This document shows, piece after piece, positions 1 through 6,394 of a DNA stretch of 21,348 bases. The notes beneath the pieces were generated by a model. It did no database searches and was not told the origin of the DNA. It was given only the letters and a program-made list of their open reading frames with translations. Each line of letters starts with the position of its first letter. Positions within the stretch are counted from its first letter, which is position 1. The stretch is from positions 1-21,348 of the forward strand of contig JAWLES010000026.1 of the NCBI GenBank assembly GCA_041685935.1, in the 5' to 3' direction. The DNA comes from JAIPEK01 sp041685935 (GTDB lineage: Bacteria > Desulfobacterota > Desulfobacteria > Desulfobacterales > Desulfobacteraceae). The translations under genes were made by a program, and so were the position numbers.

Positions 1-1
1 C

Positions 2-712
2 GTCAGAAACGCCACTGTTATAGGCGGCGGGCTTCTGGGCCTGGAAGCTGGAAACGCACTTTTGAAAAGGGGGGTGAAAGTATCTGTGGTGGAATTTTTT
101 GACCGCCTTCTGCCAAGGCAGCTTGATACGGAAGGCGCGTCCCTCTTGCAGAAAATGATGGAAAATATGGGGCTTGTTTTCCATCTGGGGGCGAAAACCG
201 AAAAAATTTCCGGACAGGAAAGGGTGGAAGGTGTGCAGCTGGATTCGGGCATGGTTATAGATTCGGATCTGGTTCTGTTTTCCACCGGTGTCAGGTCCAG
301 GCTCGAACTTGCTGAAAAACTCAAGCTCGAGACGGATAAATCCATTGTGGTGAACACTGCAATGGAAACTTCCGGGAAAGGAATATATGCAGCCGGTGAT
401 GCAGCCCAGGTGGATGGAATGAACTATTGCATCTGGCCCGAAGCCCAGGAACAGGGGAGGGTGGCCGGCATCAACATGGCCGGCGGAAAAGAGGTTTTCA
501 AGCATATCGTTCCTTCGAACCGTTTGAAAGTGGCCGGCATAAACCTTGCATCAGCAGGGGAAATAGATGAGGATGACAAACTGGAGCATGAAGTGGAGAA
601 AACCGAAACGGTTTACAAAAAGATAGTCAAAAAAGACGGGGCCGTTGTCGGATGCATCATGCTCGGCAATACGGACGGATTTTCCGATATCGTCAAGACC
701 ATGAAAACTTGA
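2..712 (+). CDS. NADH:rubredoxin oxidoreductase-type flavoprotein, C-terminal part (cut by window start)
   Basis: The reading frame is open from base 2, so the N-terminal FAD-binding part lies outside the window; 236 residues are visible. They begin with a Rossmann NAD(P)H-binding fold (VIGGGLLGLEA, GxGxxG type, residues about 6-16). Then come the FAD-contacting segment IYAAGDAAQ and a C-terminal domain resembling the rubredoxin-reductase C-terminal domain (NRLKVAGI through GCIMLGNTDGFSDIV). Family knowledge: such pyridine nucleotide-disulfide-type flavoproteins pass electrons from NADH to rubredoxin. Rubrerythrin starts 63 bases downstream on the same strand and desulfoferrodoxin follows, both rubredoxin-linked oxygen-defence enzymes, which supports this role. 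Assimilatory nitrite-reductase-like or other FAD oxidoreductase labels are possible because the N-terminus is missing. Confidence 0.82.
   Translation, partial: VRNATVIGGGLLGLEAGNALLKRGVKVSVVEFFDRLLPRQLDTEGASLLQKMMENMGLVFHLGAKTEKISGQERVEGVQLDSGMVIDSDLVLFSTGVRSRLELAEKLKLETDKSIVVNTAMETSGKGIYAAGDAAQVDGMNYCIWPEAQEQGRVAGINMAGGKEVFKHIVPSNRLKVAGINLASAGEIDEDDKLEHEVEKTETVYKKIVKKDGAVVGCIMLGNTDGFSDIVKTMKT
535..550 (+). promoter_or_regulatory. possible internal sigma-54-like -24/-12 element upstream of rubrerythrin
   Basis: CGGCAT-AAACC-TTGCA matches the -24/-12 consensus, with GG and GC separated by exactly 10 bases. It lies inside the reductase gene, about 227 bases before the rubrerythrin start. The position is unusual, and a match of this quality can arise by chance in coding DNA, so this is only a candidate internal promoter for the rubrerythrin-desulfoferrodoxin pair. 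Confidence 0.2.
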
Positions 713-775
713 CGTGGATGATCCGGTACCTGAATCAGAAAAACCGAACCATAAAAAAGTACACAGGAGGATTTA

Positions 776-1354
776 ATGAGCAAACTTAAAGGAACAAAGA
801 CTGAAAAGAACCTTTTAAAAGCATTCGCAGGGGAGTCCCAGGCAAGGAACCGGTACACCTATTTCGCAGCCCAGGCTAAAAAAGAGGGATTTGTTCAGAT
901 TTCCCATATATTTGAAGAGACTGCCAACCATGAAAAAGAGCATGCCAAAAGGCTGTTCAAGTACCTTGAAAGCGGCGAGGACCTTGAGGTCACAGCTGCT
1001 TTTCCGGCAGGGACCATTTCCGATACCAAAACAAATCTCGCCGGAGCGGCTGCAGGAGAAAACTACGAGAATACGTCCATGTATCCCGAATTTGCAGCCA
1101 CAGCAAGAGAAGAAGGGTTCAATGATATTGCCGATACCTTTGAATCGATTGCTGTTGCGGAAAAGTACCATGAAGACCGGTATCTTGCACTCAAGAAAAA
1201 TATTGAAAACAACAGTGTATTTAAAAAGGATACCCGGGTCAAATGGAGATGCAGGAACTGCGGGTACAACCATGAAGGAGAGGAGGCCCCTGAAAGATGC
1301 CCGGCCTGTGATCATCCCCGGGCCCATTTTGAACTTCTCAAGGAAAACTATTAA
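776..1354 (+). CDS. rbr: rubrerythrin (diiron peroxidase with C-terminal rubredoxin domain)
   Basis: Cytoplasmic non-haem peroxidase that reduces hydrogen peroxide to water with electrons from rubredoxin or NADH:rubredoxin reductase. The 192 residues match the family length. The N-terminal ferritin-like four-helix bundle carries the diiron ligands E20, E53, H56, E95, E98, E129 and H132 (motifs AGES, EETANHEKEH, AAGENYE, AEKYHE). The C-terminal rubredoxin-like domain binds one iron through C159, C162, C175 and C178 (CRNC and CPAC). A strong ribosome site (ACAGGAGG) sits six bases before the ATG. It lies between the reductase and desulfoferrodoxin on the same strand, so co-transcription is likely. 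Confidence 0.96.
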   Translation: MSKLKGTKTEKNLLKAFAGESQARNRYTYFAAQAKKEGFVQISHIFEETANHEKEHAKRLFKYLESGEDLEVTAAFPAGTISDTKTNLAGAAAGENYENTSMYPEFAATAREEGFNDIADTFESIAVAEKYHEDRYLALKKNIENNSVFKKDTRVKWRCRNCGYNHEGEEAPERCPACDHPRAHFELLKENY

Positions 1355-1385
1355 TAATACAGGAAACCAGTAAAGGAGAAAAATT

Positions 1386-1766
1386 ATGGCTGAAAATCTC
1401 GGAATTTACAAATGCGGCAAATGCGGTAATATCGTGGAAGTCCTTCATGCGGAAAAACCGCCGGTCATGTGCTGCGGACAGAACATGGAGCGTGTTGTGG
1501 AGAATACGGTTGATGCTGCCAAGGAAAAGCACGTACCTGTGCTGGAAAAGATCGACGGCGGATACAGGGTGAAGGTGGGCAGCGTTCCCCATCCCATGCA
1601 GACCGAACACTGGATTGAGTGGATTGAGCTGCATTCCGAAGACGGGACCCTGATCCAGAGAAAATTCCTTACCCCCTCGGACAGCCCTGAGGCGGAGTTC
1701 AAAACTGATGCGGACAAGGTTGAGGCCAAGGAATACTGCAACCTTCACGGTTTCTGGAAGTCCTGA
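1386..1766 (+). CDS. dfx: desulfoferrodoxin (superoxide reductase, two-iron class)
   Basis: Reduces superoxide to hydrogen peroxide without making oxygen, typically with rubredoxin as electron donor. The 126-residue protein has both classic parts. An N-terminal desulforedoxin domain holds centre I through C10, C13, C29 and C30 (CGKC and CC). The SOR domain carries centre II ligands H49, H69, H75, C118 and H121, with the conserved E47-K48 next to the active site (EKHVP, HPMQTEHW, CNLHGFW). The ribosome site AAAGGAG lies just upstream, and the gap to rubrerythrin is 31 bases. Peroxide made here can be removed by the adjacent rubrerythrin. A strong terminator follows 20 bases after the stop. Confidence 0.97.
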   Translation: MAENLGIYKCGKCGNIVEVLHAEKPPVMCCGQNMERVVENTVDAAKEKHVPVLEKIDGGYRVKVGSVPHPMQTEHWIEWIELHSEDGTLIQRKFLTPSDSPEAEFKTDADKVEAKEYCNLHGFWKS

Positions 1767-1786
1767 TTGACGAAAACAGGATAAAA

Positions 1787-1829
1787 AAAACGCCCTTCAT
1801 ATGGAGACCGTCCGTGTGAAGGGCGTTTT
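1787..1829. terminator. bidirectional intrinsic terminator between convergent operons
   Basis: A perfect 13-bp stem (AAAACGCCCTTCA at 1787-1799 with TGAAGGGCGTTTT at 1817-1829) encloses a 17-base loop. On the plus strand the stem ends in TTTT followed by ATGTTTTTTT. On the minus strand it runs into a TTTTTTTT tract, so it can stop transcription from desulfoferrodoxin and from the opposing ferritin-like gene. Confidence 0.9.
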
Positions 1830-1872
1830 ATGTTTTTTTACGCTGTTGTGAATTATTCAGCTTTTTGCCGAA

Positions 1873-2361
1873 TCATGTCAGATCACCTCTGCTGTGGGCT
1901 TTCAATTTTCCCGAGAGAAGCTTGAGGTGGCCCATTTCTTCCTTGATAATGTTATCTATCCTTGACTTGCCGTATTTTTCCGGAACCATTTCCTTCATGC
2001 CGAGATAGAATACAATAGAGTCTTTTTCCGCCTGGATTGCGAATTTGAGTATTTCGATCATTTCTTTTCCGGGTTTGTCTTTTTCCAGAAAGACCCGGGT
2101 GTCCACAAGAGCTTTTAGATACAGGGCGTTTTCATCTTCCGGGTCAAACACCAGAAGTGTTTGCTCTCCTGCTGTAAGTTCCTTTTGCATCTCTTGAAAG
2201 GTTTTTTCATGCTCGTCTTCCATTTGTGCAAGTTCGGTCAGAAAATTTTTATTCTCCTCCTTGTCCACGGAATCGGCTGCCTCGCGGTAAAATGCCGCTC
2301 CGTTTATTTCCAGCTGTTTGGCCATTTCGAAAATTTCGTTTGCATTAAAGTCGTAACCCAT
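1873..2361 (-). CDS. ferritin-like diiron protein (rubrerythrin-type, no rubredoxin domain)
   Basis: A 162-residue four-helix protein of the ferritin/rubrerythrin superfamily. Likely diiron ligands occur in four helices: E18 (QLEINGAAFY), the E48-x-x-H51 pair (MEDEHEKTF), a Glu in IQAEKDSIVFY, and an E-x-x-H pair in KEEMGHLKLL. It lacks the C-terminal rubredoxin knuckles of classical rubrerythrin, so it may be a peroxidase fed by the neighbouring rubredoxin or an iron-handling protein. The start is fixed by GGAGG six bases before the ATG. It is the last gene of the rubredoxin-flavodiiron operon, 14 to 18 bases after the flavodiiron stop. The precise reaction cannot be read from sequence. Confidence 0.85.
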   Translation of the reverse strand: MGYDFNANEIFEMAKQLEINGAAFYREAADSVDKEENKNFLTELAQMEDEHEKTFQEMQKELTAGEQTLLVFDPEDENALYLKALVDTRVFLEKDKPGKEMIEILKFAIQAEKDSIVFYLGMKEMVPEKYGKSRIDNIIKEEMGHLKLLSGKLKAHSRGDLT

Positions 2362-2379
2362 TTTTCCTCCGCAATCTAA

Positions 2380-3576
2380 TTATTTACAGATTTCAGCTAC
2401 CTTTTTCCCAATTTTTCTTCCAAGGGTGATACATTTTTCAATATCGTTTTCATCAGGGACATACTGCACACTCAATCCCTGATCAATGATGTCCAGCTTC
2501 ATCCCCTCAAGCTCTTTGTTTAGAATCCTTACCGCCTCTCCGCTCCAGCCGTAGGAGCCGAAGGCGGCTGCAACCTTGTTCTCGGGGCGCAGCCCCCTGA
2601 TATACGTCAGTACATCCGCCACAACAGGAAAAATTCCGTTGTTGAGTGTGGGAGATCCCACTGCGATCCCGCCCGCATCCAGGATTTCGGTCATGATATC
2701 ACTTCTGTGCCACTTTCTGGTGTTCATAAGTCTGACATCCACATTCTCGTCTTCAACGCCCCTGGCAACGGCCCTGGCCATTTTAGAGGTGCTTTTCCAC
2801 ATGGTATCGAAAAGAATCACCACCTTTTCGGACGGCATCTGTCTGCTCCACCGGTCATAGGCGCTGATGATCGCCGAGGGGTTGTCCCTCCAGATAATCC
2901 CGTGATCCGGGCATATCATTTTAAACTCCAGGCCTGCGTCGGTTACGGTCTGAAGCAGCTTTTGAACACGGCCGGAATAGGCCAGAAGGATATTGGCATA
3001 GTATTTTCTGGCATGGGTTATTACTTCGTTCCCGATTTCATCATCATATGTGGCGCCGCTTGCTATATGCTGGCCAAAGGCATCGCTTGAAAACAGGATT
3101 CCTTCATCCTTGAGAAAGGAAAACATGCTGTCCGGCCAGTGCAGCATTTTCGTTTCAAGAAAAGAAAAGGTCCTTTTTCCTATGTTCAGTTCATCTCCGC
3201 TTTGCACCACCTTGTAGTTGTAGTCCCTGTTGAAATGGCTTTTCAGGTTTTTTTGCCCCATCTTGGAGCAGTATACCGGGGTGTCTTCCCCGATACGGTG
3301 CAGAACCCTCGGGATAGAGCCGGAATGGTCCATTTCCGTGTGGTTGCTGATCAGGATATCAATTTCGGACGGGTCCATTATTCTGCTGATATTGTCCATG
3401 AGTTCATCTGCAAATTCCTCTTTGACAGTATCAATAAGTACGTTTTTTTCATCCTTTACCAAGTATGCGTTATACGTTGTTCCTTCATATGTGGAGTATC
3501 CGTGAAAATCCCGTATGTCCCAGTCGCGGCATCCCACGGAAAAAATATTCTCTGCGATCTCAAGTGGATTGTGCAT
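2380..3576 (-). CDS. roo: flavodiiron protein, rubredoxin:oxygen oxidoreductase type
   Basis: Soluble enzyme that reduces oxygen (and in some relatives nitric oxide) to harmless products with electrons from rubredoxin. The N-terminal metallo-beta-lactamase-like domain holds the diiron ligands H79, E81, D83 (NHTEMDH), H146, D165 and a His in CPDHGIIW. The C-terminal flavodoxin domain (from about residue 255, ILFDTMWKSTSKMA, then FGSYGWSGEA) binds FMN. I chose the second ATG (3576, 398 aa) because AAGGAG lies seven bases before it and ligand numbering then matches the known Desulfovibrio enzyme. The ATG at 3582 is almost inside the ribosome site. It lies 21 bases after the rubredoxin stop. No extra C-terminal rubredoxin domain is fused, so rubredoxin is supplied separately. 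Confidence 0.95.
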   Translation of the reverse strand: MHNPLEIAENIFSVGCRDWDIRDFHGYSTYEGTTYNAYLVKDEKNVLIDTVKEEFADELMDNISRIMDPSEIDILISNHTEMDHSGSIPRVLHRIGEDTPVYCSKMGQKNLKSHFNRDYNYKVVQSGDELNIGKRTFSFLETKMLHWPDSMFSFLKDEGILFSSDAFGQHIASGATYDDEIGNEVITHARKYYANILLAYSGRVQKLLQTVTDAGLEFKMICPDHGIIWRDNPSAIISAYDRWSRQMPSEKVVILFDTMWKSTSKMARAVARGVEDENVDVRLMNTRKWHRSDIMTEILDAGGIAVGSPTLNNGIFPVVADVLTYIRGLRPENKVAAAFGSYGWSGEAVRILNKELEGMKLDIIDQGLSVQYVPDENDIEKCITLGRKIGKKVAEICK

Positions 3577-3597
3577 CTGCATTCTCCTTTTTAAGAT

Positions 3598-3759
3598 TTA
3601 CTCATCACTGATTTCAAAAAATTCCTTCTCTGCTTCGCACAAAGGGCAGGCCCAGTTGTCAGGGAGTTTCTTAAAAACGGTGCCCGCTTCGATTCCGTTG
3701 TTGTAGTCCCCGCTTCGCGGATCATATTCATATCCGCAGGGGCATTCATATTTATCCAT
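3598..3759 (-). CDS. rub: rubredoxin with atypical CxC first knuckle, first gene of flavodiiron operon
   Basis: A 53-residue small iron protein that carries single electrons, here most likely from the NADH reductase to the flavodiiron protein encoded directly downstream. The frame starts MDKYECPCGYEYDP and contains the conserved GIEAGT, LPDNW and CPLC elements. Odd points: the first metal knuckle is C6-P-C8-G (one residue between cysteines) instead of the family C-x-x-C-G, and the second is CPLCE instead of CPxCG. The second rubredoxin in this window (18263-18421) is canonical. All four cysteines (6, 8, 38, 41) remain, so metal binding is still plausible with altered geometry or potential. 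The start is supported by GGAGG nine bases upstream. Confidence 0.92.
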   Translation of the reverse strand: MDKYECPCGYEYDPRSGDYNNGIEAGTVFKKLPDNWACPLCEAEKEFFEISDE

Positions 3760-3798
3760 GTTTTTTTCCTCCGTTGTAATTAGGTTGTTTTATATGAA

Positions 3799-3827
3799 AT
3801 TTTAAAAATCTAATAATAAGAATGCAA
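3799..3827 (-). promoter_or_regulatory. possible sigma-70 promoter for rubredoxin-flavodiiron operon
   Basis: TTGCAT, a 17-base spacer, then TAAAAT, reading toward the rubredoxin gene. It would start a leader of about 30 bases. The TTGCAT box overlaps the -12 part of a sigma-54-like element, so the two readings compete or coexist. Confidence 0.3.
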
Positions 3828-3838
3828 GTAATATACCT
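3823..3838 (-). promoter_or_regulatory. sigma-54-like -24/-12 promoter of rubredoxin-flavodiiron operon
   Basis: On the minus strand AGGTAT-ATTAC-TTGCA has the invariant GG and GC dinucleotides exactly 10 bases apart. The GC lies 65 bases before the rubredoxin ATG. GGTAT in the -24 box is also found in nif-type sigma-54 promoters. It is one of seven such elements in this window. Confidence 0.5.
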
Positions 3839-3879
3839 TTCACGGGAAGAACAGGGATTTAAAAAAAAACAAAATTGCA

Positions 3880-3890
3880 GGTTTCAAACC
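3880..3890. promoter_or_regulatory. short palindrome in divergent intergenic region
   Basis: GGTTT-C-AAACC is a perfect 5-bp inverted repeat around one base. It lies about 70-80 bases upstream of the predicted sigma-54 start for the rubredoxin operon and 110 bases before the TIGR01777 gene, so it could be an activator or repressor site. The 3760-4000 region is otherwise AT-rich and shows no gene. Confidence 0.25.
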
Positions 3891-4000
3891 GATCAATATT
3901 ATTATATGATAAAGCCTGTAAAATCAACAGAAGAATGGTGGAGAAGAGAATGCCGCTTTTGGCGATCGCAGCGGGTAAAGCAGGGTGCTGAAAGACAAAC

Positions 4001-5392
4001 ATGCCGGTTTCTGTTTTTGAAAAACACTCCCGGATCGACGTGCCTGTTGAAACATTGTTCAGCTGGCACACACGGCCGGGGGCCATTGAAAGGCTGACTC
4101 CTCCGTGGGCTCCGGTGAAGCTGGTATACCATTCCGGCGGTATCGAACAGGGCGCAAAGGTAAAATTCATTCTACGTTTCCTGAAAGTCCCGTTTGCCTG
4201 GGAAGCTGAACATATCAGTTACGAAGAAAACCGGCTTTTCAAGGACAGGCAGGTCAAGGGTCCCTTTTCCCAATGGACCCATACCCATATGTTCCTTCCT
4301 TATGGGAAAAGTGCATCTGTAATGAAGGACCGGGTTGAGTTCGAACTTCCTTTGGATCTTCCGGGCGGACCCTTTCGGTCGTTTGTTGAAAAAGAGCTGG
4401 CACGGATTTTTGCCTACAGGCACAGGGTTTTAAAAAATGATCTTGCCGCCCTTCAAAAGCGGCCCGGGAAAATCACGGTTCTGGTTTCCGGTGGCAGCGG
4501 GGTGATCGGGTCCCGGCTGATTCCTTTTCTCAGGGCCGGCGGACACAGGGTGATCCAGCTGGTGAGAAGACGGCCTGATCCGGACAATGACGAGATTTTC
4601 TGGAACCCGGACAGGGGCGAACTCGAACTTGACGCGGCCGGGCCTGTTGATGCGGTGATCAACCTTAACGGCTCCAATATTGCAAAACGATGGACTGAAA
4701 ACCGCAGGAAGCGGATTGTATCAAGCAGGATACAGCCGACTGCGTTACTATCGGAGAAGATTTCCAAACTTGCCTGTAAACCCTCGGTCTTTTTGACTTC
4801 TTCGGCTGTGGGCTTCTACGGCGACCGGAAGGAGGAGAACGTTGCGGAGGGCGCTTCAAAAGGAAGCGGTTTTGTATCAAAGGTGTGCGATGACTGGGAA
4901 ACGGCGGCGCAGCCTGCAGCGGATGCCGGAGTTCGAACCTGTTTTCTGCGGATCGGCATTGTCCTCACCCCGGAAGGCGGTGTGCTTTCCAGAATGATTC
5001 CTTTTTTCAACGCAGGGCTGGGCGTACGGGTCGGCAGCGGAAAGCAGTTCATGAGCTGGATCAGTATGGATGATACCCTGGGGGCGATTCACCATGCCCT
5101 GTTCGACGACAGGCTTTCCGGCCCCTTGAATCTGACCGCCCCTGCTCCTGTCCAAAACCGGGTTTTTGCCAGTTCCCTTTCCACCGTGCTGTCAAGGCCC
5201 TCATGGGTAATGGTTCCTGAAAATCTTGTCAAGCTTTTGTGGGGGGAAATGGGAGAAGAAGTTCTTTTGTCCGGAGCTGCGGTGATGCCGGAAAAACTTT
5301 TGAACACAGGGTATTGTTTTATACATCAAGACATCAGGACCGCACTCTGTGATGTTCTGGGCCGCCCCTGCATTGACACCCGGAAGATGTGA
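4001..5392 (+). CDS. TIGR01777-family SDR/epimerase with N-terminal SRPBCC domain
   Basis: A 463-residue two-part protein. Residues about 1-145 form an SRPBCC (START-like) ligand-binding domain (EKHSRIDVPVETLFSWH, LTPPWAPV). Residues about 150-400 form an extended SDR Rossmann fold with the nucleotide motif GGSGVIGSRL and the family-typical WNPDRGELEL, VINLNGSNIAKRW and FLTSSAVGFYGD. The end carries the DUF1731-like tail (VPENLVKLLWGEMGEEVLLSGAAVMPEKLLNTGY). Its relatives are putative NAD(P)-dependent sugar-nucleotide epimerase-like proteins (YfcH group) with no firmly known substrate. The fusion is a known architecture. No good ribosome site precedes the ATG, but the SRPBCC domain begins at residue 4, which supports this start. 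Confidence 0.88.
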   Translation: MPVSVFEKHSRIDVPVETLFSWHTRPGAIERLTPPWAPVKLVYHSGGIEQGAKVKFILRFLKVPFAWEAEHISYEENRLFKDRQVKGPFSQWTHTHMFLPYGKSASVMKDRVEFELPLDLPGGPFRSFVEKELARIFAYRHRVLKNDLAALQKRPGKITVLVSGGSGVIGSRLIPFLRAGGHRVIQLVRRRPDPDNDEIFWNPDRGELELDAAGPVDAVINLNGSNIAKRWTENRRKRIVSSRIQPTALLSEKISKLACKPSVFLTSSAVGFYGDRKEENVAEGASKGSGFVSKVCDDWETAAQPAADAGVRTCFLRIGIVLTPEGGVLSRMIPFFNAGLGVRVGSGKQFMSWISMDDTLGAIHHALFDDRLSGPLNLTAPAPVQNRVFASSLSTVLSRPSWVMVPENLVKLLWGEMGEEVLLSGAAVMPEKLLNTGYCFIHQDIRTALCDVLGRPCIDTRKM

Positions 5393-5397
5393 CTTTG

Positions 5398-5413
5398 TGG
5401 TACTGATTTTGCA
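5398..5413 (+). promoter_or_regulatory. sigma-54-like promoter of rseC-family gene
   Basis: TGGTAC-TGATT-TTGCA is close to the full -24/-12 consensus with correct 10-base GG-GC spacing. The GC lies 57 bases before the rseC-family ATG, in the 76-base gap after the TIGR01777 gene. It implies that the gene can be transcribed apart from its upstream neighbour. Confidence 0.55.
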
Positions 5414-5468
5414 GGTTCTTTTAAGGCAAGAGGCATTAAGAGCTTATCTGCAATAACAGGGAGGAATC

Positions 5469-5942
5469 ATGAACACAAATTCAAAAGAATCCACAACAAG
5501 AGGGCTTGTATTGAGCGTGACGCATGACGGCTGGGCGGAAGTGGCGGCCGACAGGAAAAAGGGATGTGACGGATGCGGTGAGGCAAAGAGTACATGCCAC
5601 TCCTGCCTCACCACCACAAGGAGGACCGCACGGGCGCTGAATACTGCAGGTGCCAAAGCCGGAGACATCGTTCTGCTGTCCATGGATCAGGGCGTTGTAT
5701 TCAAATACGCAGCCCTTGTCTACTTTATCCCGGTGGTCGGCCTGATGGCCGGTGCGCTGGCCGGGTTTGGACTGGGTGCGGGCCTGCCCCTGTCTCCTGA
5801 TGCCGCCACCATCCTCTTCGGCTTTCTCGGGCTTGCAGGGGGATTTTTTGTGCTGACTCTGATTTCAAAGCGTATCACCAAAGGCAAGTATTCCGGACCG
5901 GTGATCCGCAGTGTGATCATGGAAGGAAAACGGCTTGCTTGA
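5469..5942 (+). CDS. rseC: RseC/MucC-family (SoxR-reducing system) inner-membrane protein
   Basis: A 157-residue membrane protein of the RseC family. It has an N-terminal soluble region with a cysteine cluster C33-x2-C36-x6-C43-x2-C46 (CDGCGEAKSTCHSC), then two hydrophobic helices (about residues 78-100 and 110-133) and a short basic tail. Relatives modulate sigma-E/anti-sigma signalling or act with Rnf-type complexes in reducing SoxR. The cysteines suggest a redox or Fe-S role, but the partner here is unknown: no rpoE, rseA or rnf genes are in the window. A clear ribosome site (GGGAGG) precedes the ATG. It converges on the SHOCT gene with only 24 bases between the stops. Confidence 0.85.
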   Translation: MNTNSKESTTRGLVLSVTHDGWAEVAADRKKGCDGCGEAKSTCHSCLTTTRRTARALNTAGAKAGDIVLLSMDQGVVFKYAALVYFIPVVGLMAGALAGFGLGAGLPLSPDAATILFGFLGLAGGFFVLTLISKRITKGKYSGPVIRSVIMEGKRLA

Positions 5943-5966
5943 AAATGCAAGGCAGGTTTCCGGATA

Positions 5967-6209
5967 TCATCCTTTTTCAAGATCTGTTTTCCGCTCCATA
6001 AACTCCTCCCGGTCGATTTCCCCTTTTGCGTAACGCTCTTTCAGAATTGCCAGGGCATTATTTCCGGCCTGGGCGTTTTCGGAGTCTCCAGGTTTAATAA
6101 GCCTGACAGCAACCCAGACAACCAGGCAGATTATAAGAATCCAGAAAATCCATCCCAAGCCCATATATCCGCCGTGCCATCCGAATCCGTTCATCATTAA
6201 GTGTCTCAT
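5967..6209 (-). CDS. small SHOCT-domain membrane protein
   Basis: An 80-residue protein. After a Met/His/Gly-rich start (MRHLMMNGFGWHGGYMG) it has one transmembrane helix (about residues 17-40, GLGWIFWILIICLVVWVAVRL). It ends in a SHOCT domain (ALAILKERYAKGEIDREEFMERKTDL, residues about 53-78 by position). SHOCT domains are short oligomerisation modules at the ends of bacterial membrane proteins; function is unknown. Met and His near the N-terminus could bind copper, fitting its place downstream of copA, but this is inference. It has its own predicted sigma-54 promoter and a 124-base gap after the inverted repeat, so it is probably not simply part of a copA transcript. GAAAGGA precedes the start. 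Confidence 0.85.
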   Translation of the reverse strand: MRHLMMNGFGWHGGYMGLGWIFWILIICLVVWVAVRLIKPGDSENAQAGNNALAILKERYAKGEIDREEFMERKTDLEKG

Positions 6210-6269
6210 TCCGTTTTTCCTTTCAGTGTGTACTTTTTTGTTATTTCGTTTTTTTTCGGGAGAATTAAA

Positions 6270-6285
6270 AGCAAATATCGTGCCG
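6270..6285 (-). promoter_or_regulatory. sigma-54-like promoter of SHOCT gene
   Basis: On the minus strand CGGCAC-GATAT-TTGCT matches the -24/-12 consensus at all core positions except the leading T. GG and GC are exactly 10 bases apart, and the GC lies 62 bases before the SHOCT ATG. This is among the best of the seven elements seen. Confidence 0.6.
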
Positions 6286-6327
6286 GGTTGTGATACTCTG
6301 TGGTACAGGGAATGGCACAGGGGCGGG

Positions 6328-6385
6328 TGTATACTTTTTACCCGGGATGCCGGTTCAAGGCAGCTTTGCGGGTAAAAAGTATACA
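6328..6385. repeat. 17-bp perfect inverted repeat between copA and SHOCT gene
   Basis: The arm TGTATACTTTTTACCCG (6328-6344) is repeated in inverted form at 6369-6385, with a 24-base centre that holds a further 4-bp stem (TGCC/GGCA). Neither side is followed by a T-tract, so it does not look like a standard terminator despite lying nine bases after the copA stop. The left arm together with its flank is itself a dyad (CGGGT-N11-ACCCG, 6324-6344). It spans about 70-125 bases upstream of the predicted sigma-54 start of the SHOCT gene, the usual place for an enhancer site. A transcript-stabilising hairpin or a small dispersed repeat are alternatives. Confidence 0.75.
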
Positions 6386-6394
6386 GGTTGTTTA

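Noticed and set aside
3940..3957. TGGAGA-AGAGA-ATGCC upstream of the TIGR01777 gene as another sigma-54 element
   Set aside because: GG-GC spacing is right, but the -24 box lacks the Y-A-Y bases and the -12 box has ATGC rather than TTGC, so it is much weaker than the other seven.
3822..4097. Plus-strand open frame starting at 3822 (91 codons)
   Set aside because: It overlaps the start of the TIGR01777 gene in another frame, lacks a ribosome site and has no sensible composition.
5418..5442. Imperfect hairpin CTTTTAAGGC/GCATTAAGAG after the TIGR01777 gene
   Set aside because: It contains a mismatch and a G-T pair, no T-tract follows, and it coincides with the predicted rseC transcription start, so calling it a terminator is not supported.
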